A DNA stretch of 64,000 nucleotides from Candidatus Saccharibacteria bacterium 49-20. GTDB taxonomy: Bacteria > Patescibacteriota > Saccharimonadia > Saccharimonadales > Saccharimonadaceae. The notes beneath the pieces are model-generated. The model worked only from the letters and a program-made list of their open reading frames with translations. It made no database searches and had not been told where the DNA came from. Below are positions 39,415 through 47,629 of the stretch, piece by piece. Both the position numbers and the translations under genes were made by a program. Position 1 is the stretch's first letter. Every line of letters begins with the position of its first letter. The stretch lies in contig MKSN01000001.1 of NCBI GenBank assembly GCA_001897295.1, positions 736,141-800,140 of the forward strand, written 5' to 3'.

Positions 39415-39722
39415 TATTTAAACCTCCCGATAACAAACGCGGTAACCACAAAGGCAACCAATACAATAATTAATCCCACGATAGAGTAGGTGAGCAAGTT
39501 CTTTGCCTTGGTAATCCGTCCGGCATCACCCGCTGAGGTCGCGTACATAATACCACCGATAATAATTACGATAACCGCAACGGTACCTGCAAGGAAGTAC
39601 ATAAGGTTAAGGCCGTTCGCAAGTAGGTCATCACCAGTCCCGGTAGGGATATTTACGGTTGTCGTACTATTTGGGTCAGTGCCAGTTGCGACTGCGAGGC
39701 GTATAAGTAGGTCGTTCATCAT
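39414..39722 (-). CDS. VirB2-like small membrane protein without signal peptide (copy D)
   Basis: 102 residues. Lacks the signal peptide of its neighbours; starts MMNDLLIRLAVATGTDPNST, then TM helices (LMYFLAGTVAVIVIIIGGIM; LTYSIVGLIIVLVAFVVTAF) joined by YATSAGDAGRITKAKNL. The short N-terminus may be extracellular without cleavage. Coupled to copy C by a one-base overlap and separated from copy E by 7 nt. Confidence 0.78.
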   Translation of the reverse strand: MMNDLLIRLAVATGTDPNSTTTVNIPTGTGDDLLANGLNLMYFLAGTVAVIVIIIGGIMYATSAGDAGRITKAKNLLTYSIVGLIIVLVAFVVTAFVIGRFK

Positions 39723-39729
39723 ATTCCTT

Positions 39730-40167
39730 TTAAATAATGTTAAATACTAAGTTAGTAAGCGCAATCGCCGCGAGGGCAATTACGAGGCCGATTACTGCAT
39801 TAAGGATGGTCTTACGAGCTTTCTCGAGCTGCGCAGGCAGTGCACCACCCGTCATGTAAAGGAAACCTCCGAATAGAATAAAGAAGGTAGCAACATAGGC
39901 GGTCGCGACAATCGCCATCTCAATGACGTTAAGAACGATTTTCCAGATAAAGGTGCTAAGTCCACCCGCTTCATCCGGAGATACAATGTTACAGTCTGGA
40001 GACGGGCCAGTCAGACCGCGGTACCAAGGCGGAATACCGAGTACACGATTTTCACAAGCTGCATCCGCATGTGCGCTTTGCGCAGGCGCAACAGTTGCCA
40101 TTACCGGCGCCGCAAAAGCAAAGATAAACAATCCACCAAATAATAGACTTTTAATTGTCGCTTTCAT
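39730..40167 (-). CDS. VirB2-like small membrane protein (copy E)
   Basis: 145 residues: signal peptide ending APAQSAHADA, then a two-Cys segment (ACENRVLGIPPWYRGL, SPDCNIVS), two or three TM helices (FIWKIVLNVIEMAIVATAYV; LNAVIGLVIALAAIALTNLV) with a GGALPAQLEKARKT loop. More divergent than the others. The start overlaps the preceding gene's end by one base. Confidence 0.78.
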   Translation of the reverse strand: MKATIKSLLFGGLFIFAFAAPVMATVAPAQSAHADAACENRVLGIPPWYRGLTGPSPDCNIVSPDEAGGLSTFIWKIVLNVIEMAIVATAYVATFFILFGGFLYMTGGALPAQLEKARKTILNAVIGLVIALAAIALTNLVFNII

Positions 40168-40568
40168 TAGTTAAAGATTCCTCCTGGAACAATAAAGTTA
40201 AGTAGGGTAAACATTCCACCGAAGGCAATCACCCCGATCACCACGTTGGTGAATACGACGCGTGCTTTCTTTACCATCTCTGGGCTTCCGGCAGACGTCA
40301 TATATAGGTAACCCCCATAGACGAAACCAGCTACCGCAAGTACACCCACACCTACGCTTAGGATGTTAATCGTAAGGATAAGCACACCCCAAAGCCCAGT
40401 GTCTTCAGGCGCGTTACCGCCGGTTTGCTCACAGTTAATAATTGCTGTCTTTACACCACCGCAGTCGGCAGCGGCGTTATATGAAGTACTAAGTGCACTG
40501 ACAGAAACTGCAGATACAAGTAGTACAGCGCCCAGTACTAAGTTTCGTATTGTTTGTTTTATGTTCAT
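40167..40568 (-). CDS. VirB2-like small membrane protein (copy F)
   Basis: 133 residues from ATG 40568 (MNIKQTIRN); the track's earlier start is upstream of the signal peptide. Signal peptide ending SVSALS, two-Cys segment (DCGGVKTAIINCEQ), TM helices (ILTINILSVGVGVLAVAGFV; VFTNVVIGVIAFGGMFTLLN). First gene of the leftward four-gene run F-E-D-C. A TTGATA-17-TAAAAC element upstream may be its promoter. Divergent from the lipoprotein-like gene. Confidence 0.78.
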   Translation of the reverse strand: MNIKQTIRNLVLGAVLLVSAVSVSALSTSYNAAADCGGVKTAIINCEQTGGNAPEDTGLWGVLILTINILSVGVGVLAVAGFVYGGYLYMTSAGSPEMVKKARVVFTNVVIGVIAFGGMFTLLNFIVPGGIFN

Positions 40569-40649
40569 AGTTACTAATAGGGTACGAGGTTTTAACAGAT
40601 AATGCAAGTTTTATCAAATAGTAATTATGTTTAATAATCGCATAAGCTC

Positions 40650-40678
40650 TTTACTTTTTAAGCTTTTTGTGGTATATT
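40650..40678 (+). promoter_or_regulatory. Promoter of the lipoprotein-like gene
   Basis: TTTACT (40650-40655), 17-nt spacer, TATATT (40673-40678), about 68 nt before the ATG, which has an AAGGAA ribosome-binding site. Confidence 0.6.
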
Positions 40679-40746
40679 AGCGGCAAACAGTCATAAGCGT
40701 ATTTATTGTCTGCATTTAACACTCACGAGAAGGAACCATCACACAA

Positions 40747-41670
40747 ATGAGTTACGACCAAGAACACTCGTTCAACAACAGTTCTGAGATTCAAAAGAAT
40801 CCAAATATCTTTGATCAAATTAAGCGTGGCTACCAGAGCACAATTGATTACATTAAAGAACGCTCTTCTGAAACAGGCATTCGCATTATCGGTACTACCG
40901 CAGGAATAGCCCTTGCCGCTGCAGCACTTTCTGGCTGCGCAACAGGTGAGGCCCCTGAAAAAACACCTACGCAAACTAGCGCACCAGTTGAAACCGAGGA
41001 ACCTTCTGAACCAACACCAACTCCTACTGAAACTGCACCTGCAGTAAATGAGGCGAGTTACGAATTTGGTATTGCAAAATCTGAAGCAGACCGCCTTCTT
41101 GGTATTGAGAGTGTTGCTTACGAGAGTGTCCCAATCGAAGAGCGCGCGCAGTTCGTGCTTTATCACCTCGAGCAATCAGACTTCTTGGCGAATGCAGAAC
41201 AGTACGCAAACGCGATGAAAAACCGCAACGGCACAAGCTTTGATGTGCTCCCGGCGGAACTTTCCCCAACAAATACACCTCAGGAAATCCTTGCAACAGT
41301 AACCGCGCTCGACCGCCTCACATTCTCAGTTCCTGACGCAGAGAATCCAAACAACTTCGACCAAGACGTTGCCTTCCGCCTTATCGCGAGTGAAGCCGTA
41401 ACCGGTAAGACATCACCGCACGCAAATAAGCTTGTCACTAACTTATCTGAGCTTGTTGCCTATGACGGTGGAGAAGTACGCGAAAATACAGACCTTATTA
41501 TGAACAGTCTGCTCGCAACTCCAGAAGTCGTGTCGGCAACAGCCGTAACGACCAACGAACAGGGCCGTCCATCGATTGACATTACCTACAAAACAGACCA
41601 GGGTAACACCCTTACTGAGACCTATCAGTGGATCACTGTCGGTGATAAGGGTATTTGGCTTCCTAACTAG
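40747..41670 (+). CDS. Membrane-anchored, lipobox-like protein at the head of the T4SS-like cluster
   Basis: 307 residues. Polar N-terminal ~48 residues, then a hydrophobic stretch (IRIIGTTAGIALAAAALSGC) with a lipobox-like LSGC placed unusually deep, a Pro/Thr/Glu-rich linker (EEPSEPTPTPTE), and a globular C-terminal domain of ~230 residues without a known motif. Either a signal-anchor protein or a lipoprotein with a long cytoplasmic leader. It has its own promoter and precedes the VirB6-like gene, so it may be an envelope part of the machine (VirB7-like is only a guess). Confidence 0.7.
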   Translation: MSYDQEHSFNNSSEIQKNPNIFDQIKRGYQSTIDYIKERSSETGIRIIGTTAGIALAAAALSGCATGEAPEKTPTQTSAPVETEEPSEPTPTPTETAPAVNEASYEFGIAKSEADRLLGIESVAYESVPIEERAQFVLYHLEQSDFLANAEQYANAMKNRNGTSFDVLPAELSPTNTPQEILATVTALDRLTFSVPDAENPNNFDQDVAFRLIASEAVTGKTSPHANKLVTNLSELVAYDGGEVRENTDLIMNSLLATPEVVSATAVTTNEQGRPSIDITYKTDQGNTLTETYQWITVGDKGIWLPN

Positions 41671-41722
41671 TTCGTAACAGTAGTTGCCCCAATAACTCGC
41701 TTATGATTAAATAGCCGTAGCA

Positions 41723-44700
41723 ATGCGGCTATTTAGTTATCTTATGGGCACTAAACTGAGGGTTGCGGGTGCGGGAATTATTGCAGTCGCAATTTTTAGC
41801 TTTTTCGCATTATTTCCTTTTAACTCGGTACACGCTGCGGGTAGCAACTTTGATAAAGAAACTGACGCCTCGACAATGTTCAAGGCGATCAAGTTCTATC
41901 AGGCTATTAAATACTGTGCTGCGCAGGGTCAATATAAAACCACCATTTCTGGAGATGATGTCTCAAAGGGGCCGCGCTGGTGGGTTGCCGATACTACAAG
42001 GGTAACTATTGGTATCTCTGTCGACCAGTACGGCGATAAGAACGGACTCACAAGTTGTGCGGGTGACGACGACCAAAATGGATGGCAGGACGATGCCTAC
42101 GAAATGTTTGGATACGACCCAGACGGAGGCGAAGCAACCCTAAAGAAAATGGGCTACAGCTGTAGCATCGTTAAGAATAAGACTGAGTGTAAAAAAGATG
42201 ACATCAACAGCACTATAACCGGTCTTATGGAGAATTCTTCGTACTTAAAGGGTACGTCAATCGGCTTAACTAATGGAAGCCGCTACAAAGTCGCGACCTA
42301 CAAGGGCGCAATCAACACTTTGAAAAACTCATGTGAGGCGTCGAAGGGTGGCAACACGAATCTTTACAAGATTTCAGTAGTGAACGAAAGCGGCGTTGTA
42401 AAAGAAGAAAGCTGGTCGATTAAAAAGAGTTCCAGTCTTTATGCAGGTGTCGATCCAATCACCACCATGAGTTCTCAGACCGACTACTGTCGCACCTCGG
42501 TCGTGAATGCTATTAACGACAACGCGAAAACATACGCAGGTTGGCAGTCTAAGGCAATGTGTGCCGAAAACTACCCCCAACTCGCTTCAAGCGACTCAAA
42601 GCTCACCGCGTGTGGAAATGGTCGAGCAAATGCCGCGGATGTTACTTACTGTGCGGGCTCTGGCATCACCGACAGGAACTCATGTTTCATCGGTGCAGGA
42701 AATCCAAAGGATGCAAACGGTAGAACAGCGGGCGAGCTATGTATGGATCTTTACTCGGGTAAAACTGCCGAACTTGCCGCGTGTATCCAAGGAGCAATGC
42801 ACTTAGCTGATGCAAGCTATTGTAATACTAACTACCCGGCGCCAGACTCACTGAACGCAAGCGGAAACCTTCCAACCGACACTAATAAATCGAAGCGAGA
42901 CGCCTGTGCAGCAGGAGCATCACTTAACGTAGACGGTGGTGGTGTCGTTTTAAGTGATAGTGACGCGCCAGAAGATCCGAATGCCGACACGACCGCAACC
43001 GCCTGCGTGGTCGATGGTATTGGATGGATGGTGTGTCCAATGCTTAATGCACTTGGTGGACTTGGCGACGCAATGTACGGATGGATCGATAGCGTCCTTC
43101 GTCTTCAACCACTTACCGTATCGAATGGTGATGGTACGGAATCATCCCAATTTGTGGCCTGGCAAAGTATTCGTAATATTGCGAACGTATTATTAGTTAT
43201 CGCATTCCTTATTATTATCTTCTCGCAGCTCACCAGTATGGGTGTCACGAATTATGGTGTGAAGAAAACGCTTCCACGCTTAATTATTGTTGCGCTCGCA
43301 ATTAATACTTCGTTCTACATTATGGCGATTGCCGTTGACCTCACAAATATTATTGGAGTAGGGCTCCACAGTATCTTCTCGACACTCGCGCCAGATGCAA
43401 CCGCCGCAACAATGAATGCAAATGAAATTATTGGCGCCTTTGTGACCGGAACTGGTACCGTCGCGGTAGCAGGAACGGCCGTTGCAATTGCCGCGGGAAC
43501 TGGTGCATTATCACTCTCAACACTCGCACTTATGGCGCTCCCGGTCGTAGGTGTTGCAGTACTGGCACTTCTTGCAGCAGTCGCAACACTCTTCATACGT
43601 AACGCGCTTATCGTCATCTTGATCGTCATCTCGCCACTCGCATTCGCGGCGTACCTTCTTCCAAATACCCAGAGTATGTTCACGAAATGGCGAAAATTAT
43701 TCGTCAGTATGTTGGTGCTCTTCCCGATGGCAGCACTCTTGTTTGGTGGTGCAAAGTTTGCCGCATCGGTTGTTGTCGTCTCAGACCAGCCACTTTCTGC
43801 ACTCGCGGCAATCTTTATTATGGCAGCGCCCCTTGGTATGCTTCCATGGCTCGTAAAGTCATCAAACAGCCTCCTTGGAAATATCGGTGGCAAGCTTGGT
43901 GGCTTAGCGCGAAGGGCACGCAACCCACTTAACAAGGCCGTTGAAGGTCAGGTAAACAAGCAGCGTGAAGCGTATCGTGCAGGTCAAAAGACTTTCTTTG
44001 GCCGTAAACAAAAAGAGGGTAAAACCAACGTTGCGCAGCGCTGGAATAACCGCCGCATGTCTCGTGAAGCTGAAATTGGAAACCTGAAGGGCGAGTCGGA
44101 AGAGAACTGGCGCGAGATGGCTATTTCCGGTACCGGTGGTGGTAAGAATGGTAAAGCAGCCGCAAGGGCACAAGCTGCGCTTAAGGGGCAGCAAGACCAC
44201 GCTACACTCAAGGGTCGAAACGATGCACGCGCACAAGAAATGCACACTGCGCGCATTAACACACCTGGTTCTGTGATTGGACAAATGGATACCGAGGCTC
44301 GTGAAGCGAAGCTTGCAACCGCACGTAATGAAGCCCAGACTCAGGCTCGATTTGATCAGCGCGTTCAAAACAGCGCCGCACTTACCAATACTCAACAAGC
44401 GACCCGTCGTGCAGAAGAAGTATCTAAGACCGTAAAGGCAGAGCAAGATCATGCCTTCGAGCAGGTGAAGTCAACTGATGCGACACTCCTGGGACTACGT
44501 GACCGCCAGGCTGACGCACAGCTTAAGACAAGTGCGCTCACAGAACGATCCGCTGTCGAGACACAGCGTCGACAACAAGCAGATCCTGGATTGCTCAATA
44601 TTCGCCTTGATACTGAAGCGAGCAAGAAGGAGCGCGGTGCACTCGAACAAGATATCACTCGTCAGGTCGCTGAAGGCGCAACTGACGTAGGCGGCGCAGA

Positions 44701-45559
44701 ACTTGTTGGGCGCCAGATAAGCGCTGCTGATCAAGCTGCGATGCAAAGTATCGTTGACCGCCTTAAGACCGCTCAGGTAAGCTCCTCTGTCGCGACGTCT
44801 GCGACCACCTCGGCACAGAACGTACAACAGCAAGAATATTCAACAGAACTTATGCAAAATGCCGCGCTCGCCGTTGATGCGGGTGGTATTGATCCTCGTG
44901 GTGAATCACGTGTGAAAGCAGCTGCAAATGCGGTTATCACCGACGCCACCAACAAGGCTATCTCTGCCGAGAAGTCTACAATGACACGTGCCGTAGCGGG
45001 TGCTCGTGACGGATCAGACCCAGACTCACTCTGGTCTATCGTACGAGATGACACGGCTAGCGTAGAACGCCGTGCTGCCGCTGCAGGACAGATTATGAAG
45101 ACAGCGGGGGATGGTGATATTCACGAACTCTTCGAATACGTTGGTGATCTTTCCGAACCAACACTCGATTCAACCTCCCGTCTCTTCATTCAGCAGCAAA
45201 TGTCTGATGATATGGGTGGCCGCAAGCCGGTTTCTATTGGAGCGGCCGACGCCGCAGCGCTTGGAACAGGTACTTACTCGGGTAACTTCGATAGCAAGGT
45301 TACTGGTCGCCTCAGCGCCGGCAAACTTTCACCAGAGAACCTCTACGCGACAAGTGCAGACGAGTTGCAGCGTATGGTGCAGGTATTGTCAGACCCATCG
45401 TTTGTTGCGCAGGATCCAAACGGAACCCCTCCTGGTACTGGTGCTGCCAACCTCGCAGAGCTTAAGTTGCAAATTGAAAACTACAAGAAAAGCCCAAGCT
45501 TCAAGCCTGCATCTCCAGAGATTGCTGCACTCATTGATCAACTTGAAGCCGAAATATAG
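41723..45559 (+). CDS. Large polytopic T4SS protein (VirB6/TrbL-like)
   Basis: 1278 residues. Signal/anchor helix (~20-37), a Cys-rich extracellular region of ~370 residues, then five or more TM helices (~425-690: VLLVIAFLIIIFSQLTSMGV, LIIVALAINTSFYIMAIAVD and NALIVILIVISPLAFAAYLL), followed by a ~550-residue cytoplasmic, Gln/Ala/Arg-rich coiled-coil tail (EAREAKLATARNEAQ). The TM block matches the VirB6/TrbL channel proteins. The ATG at 41723 lies in the loop of a 9-bp hairpin; ATG 41744 (MGTKLRV) is an alternative. Likely the inner-membrane core of the machine. Confidence 0.8.
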   Translation: MRLFSYLMGTKLRVAGAGIIAVAIFSFFALFPFNSVHAAGSNFDKETDASTMFKAIKFYQAIKYCAAQGQYKTTISGDDVSKGPRWWVADTTRVTIGISVDQYGDKNGLTSCAGDDDQNGWQDDAYEMFGYDPDGGEATLKKMGYSCSIVKNKTECKKDDINSTITGLMENSSYLKGTSIGLTNGSRYKVATYKGAINTLKNSCEASKGGNTNLYKISVVNESGVVKEESWSIKKSSSLYAGVDPITTMSSQTDYCRTSVVNAINDNAKTYAGWQSKAMCAENYPQLASSDSKLTACGNGRANAADVTYCAGSGITDRNSCFIGAGNPKDANGRTAGELCMDLYSGKTAELAACIQGAMHLADASYCNTNYPAPDSLNASGNLPTDTNKSKRDACAAGASLNVDGGGVVLSDSDAPEDPNADTTATACVVDGIGWMVCPMLNALGGLGDAMYGWIDSVLRLQPLTVSNGDGTESSQFVAWQSIRNIANVLLVIAFLIIIFSQLTSMGVTNYGVKKTLPRLIIVALAINTSFYIMAIAVDLTNIIGVGLHSIFSTLAPDATAATMNANEIIGAFVTGTGTVAVAGTAVAIAAGTGALSLSTLALMALPVVGVAVLALLAAVATLFIRNALIVILIVISPLAFAAYLLPNTQSMFTKWRKLFVSMLVLFPMAALLFGGAKFAASVVVVSDQPLSALAAIFIMAAPLGMLPWLVKSSNSLLGNIGGKLGGLARRARNPLNKAVEGQVNKQREAYRAGQKTFFGRKQKEGKTNVAQRWNNRRMSREAEIGNLKGESEENWREMAISGTGGGKNGKAAARAQAALKGQQDHATLKGRNDARAQEMHTARINTPGSVIGQMDTEAREAKLATARNEAQTQARFDQRVQNSAALTNTQQATRRAEEVSKTVKAEQDHAFEQVKSTDATLLGLRDRQADAQLKTSALTERSAVETQRRQQADPGLLNIRLDTEASKKERGALEQDITRQVAEGATDVGGAELVGRQISAADQAAMQSIVDRLKTAQVSSSVATSATTSAQNVQQQEYSTELMQNAALAVDAGGIDPRGESRVKAAANAVITDATNKAISAEKSTMTRAVAGARDGSDPDSLWSIVRDDTASVERRAAAAGQIMKTAGDGDIHELFEYVGDLSEPTLDSTSRLFIQQQMSDDMGGRKPVSIGAADAAALGTGTYSGNFDSKVTGRLSAGKLSPENLYATSADELQRMVQVLSDPSFVAQDPNGTPPGTGAANLAELKLQIENYKKSPSFKPASPEIAALIDQLEAEI

Positions 45560-45572
45560 GTATACTTAAACC

Positions 45573-46679
45573 ATGGCAACTTACAAAGTCCCCCAAGACG
45601 TCGAAGCCGATGACAAACTCATCGGGCCGTTTAGTTTTCGCCAGTTTATCTACCTGATTATCGTCGCGCTTCTCGGTGTGGCCGCATGGGGACTTTCACA
45701 ACTCTTTATCGCGCTCGTGGTTGTTCCTTTGCCAGCAATCTTGCTGTTTGGTGCGCTCGCGTTGCCGCTCCGTAAAGACCAGCCAATGGAAATTTACATG
45801 GCTGCGATGGTGTCGTTTTACCTTAAACCTCGCAATCGTCTTTGGGACCCAGAGGGGATTGAATCGGTTATTGAAATTAGCGCACCAAAGGTAGTAGAAG
45901 AGCAGCGCACAAAAGACCTTTCGCAAACTGAAGCCGCACAACGCCTCAGCTATCTTGCTGATATCGTTGACTCTGGTGGGTGGGCGATTCGCGGCGTATC
46001 TGGCTCAGCGGGTACTGCGATGAACAACGACGTGTATCTTGAGGCGCAGGGCGCAACCGACATTCTCGATACGAACACAACAGTTGCTCATACCTTTGAT
46101 CAGATGATGTTACAAAGCACCGAGCGTATGCACGAAGAAGCCCGTCAGCGTATGATGCAAGCAACAATGCCGCAGCCACCCGCGCCAGCGCCAGTTGCGG
46201 CTCCAGCCGCACCAACAATAGGTCAGGTAGCGATCGCACCGCAACCCCAACTACCACAACAGCCACAAGCTCAACAGGGTATGGATCCGCTTCTCGCACA
46301 AATGTCTCAACAAATGCACGTAGGGCAGGGGCAAGCGGTACCAGGTGCTACACCTCGTTTCGATCCATACCCAACCTTCCATCAGTCTATTATTCAGCCG
46401 CTTAACGACACGTCACATCAAGCAGAAAGTGATATCGCCGCACCGACTCCAACACCTACAACTACGCCAGTTACAGCTCCCGCAGTGACACCACAACCAC
46501 AAGCAGCACCGAAAGTCGAAGAAAAGGAACCAACCACTAGCGATGTAGCCCTCACAGCTGGTATAATGAACCTTGCAAACAACCCTGATTTGTCTATCGA
46601 GACGATTGCTCACGAGGCCGAGCGTTTACACAAAAAGGCTGAAGAAGCGTCCGACGAAGTTGTTATTTCACTTCGATAG
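45573..46679 (+). CDS. PrgI/VirB3-like T4SS membrane protein
   Basis: 368 residues. N-terminal PrgI-family domain: YKVPQDVEADDKLIGPFSFR, two TM helices (~27-62), and the conserved MEIYMAAMVSFYLKPRNRLW. After ~120 a long Pro/Gln/Ala-rich disordered tail (QPPAPAPVAAPAAP), ending with a short helix. PrgI/VirB3 proteins sit next to the VirB4 ATPase. TATACT ends 6 nt before the ATG (leaderless pattern), giving an entry point inside the cluster. Confidence 0.85.
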   Translation: MATYKVPQDVEADDKLIGPFSFRQFIYLIIVALLGVAAWGLSQLFIALVVVPLPAILLFGALALPLRKDQPMEIYMAAMVSFYLKPRNRLWDPEGIESVIEISAPKVVEEQRTKDLSQTEAAQRLSYLADIVDSGGWAIRGVSGSAGTAMNNDVYLEAQGATDILDTNTTVAHTFDQMMLQSTERMHEEARQRMMQATMPQPPAPAPVAAPAAPTIGQVAIAPQPQLPQQPQAQQGMDPLLAQMSQQMHVGQGQAVPGATPRFDPYPTFHQSIIQPLNDTSHQAESDIAAPTPTPTTTPVTAPAVTPQPQAAPKVEEKEPTTSDVALTAGIMNLANNPDLSIETIAHEAERLHKKAEEASDEVVISLR

Positions 46680-46717
46680 TACAAATCACTAATTGTGGAG
46701 TGGGATTAAGATAGGGT

Positions 46718-47629
46718 ATGCCGCCTAATAGTTCTCCGTATAACCAAACCCCAGCTCAAGGGGTACCTCAACCTGTGCCACCACAGGGTAATCCTGTTAT
46801 GCAGCAAACTATGCAAATCCCAGGACAGCCCGCACCTCAGGCTGCGCCTGCTCAGTTCGCTCCACAACCGACACCAGGCCCCGTAGGGTCAGGCCCACAA
46901 GCTGCAAAGCCCGCAGCAAAGAACCCTAACTCAACCCAAAGCACATTGCAGCTCTCTGAAATGCGCGACAGTATGGTGATTATGAACGACGGATCGTTCC
47001 GTGCAGTGATTGCATGTAAGTCTATTAACTTCGACCTCATGAGTGACCGTGAAAGGGAAGGGATTGAATATAGCTACCAAAACTTCCTCAACTCTTTGAA
47101 TTTCCCGGTACAAATCCTCATTCGCTCGCAGCGCGTCGACATCGGCCCGTATATCGATAAGCTCATCGGCATTCGACGCGGCCAGGACAATATGCTTCTT
47201 GGCGTGCTTATGGACGACTACATTAACTTCATCGATGCGCTTTCACAAGAAGCGAACATTATGGAGAAGTCTTTCTATATCGTAGTTCCATACTTCCCCA
47301 AGGGTGATGCCGCCAACCTTGTTGAACAGGGTAAGGGCTTCTTTGGTAAGCTCTTTGCGCGTCCACAAAACGTCGTGACACACATCGATGCCGCTAGTTA
47401 CCAGAAGGCAAAAGATGAAATCAAGAACCGTGTCGACTCAGTGACTGCCGGTCTTTTCCAACTTGGCGTCCAGAGTATGCAGCTCGACACGAAGTCACTC
47501 GGTGAGCTGTACTACAACTACTACAACCCTGACACTGCCGTTCGTCAGCCACTCGGCAACTTTGATAACATGGCAACGACGTTCGTAAAGAAAGCACCTG
47601 GTGAAGCACCGACTGGAGGAGTTCAATAA
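46718..47629 (+). CDS. VirB4/TraC N-terminal-domain-like protein (split ATPase partner)
   Basis: 303 residues. Pro/Gln-rich N-terminus (~70 residues), then STLQLSEMRDSMVIMNDGSF, INFDLMSDREREGIEYSYQN and PVQILIRSQRVDIGPYIDKL, which match the N-terminal region of VirB4/TraC-type ATPases. No Walker motif. Its stop overlaps the VirB4-like ATG (TAATG) and a GGAGG lies inside its end, so the two products are made together; it looks like a VirB4 N-domain encoded separately. Confidence 0.78.
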   Translation: MPPNSSPYNQTPAQGVPQPVPPQGNPVMQQTMQIPGQPAPQAAPAQFAPQPTPGPVGSGPQAAKPAAKNPNSTQSTLQLSEMRDSMVIMNDGSFRAVIACKSINFDLMSDREREGIEYSYQNFLNSLNFPVQILIRSQRVDIGPYIDKLIGIRRGQDNMLLGVLMDDYINFIDALSQEANIMEKSFYIVVPYFPKGDAANLVEQGKGFFGKLFARPQNVVTHIDAASYQKAKDEIKNRVDSVTAGLFQLGVQSMQLDTKSLGELYYNYYNPDTAVRQPLGNFDNMATTFVKKAPGEAPTGGVQ

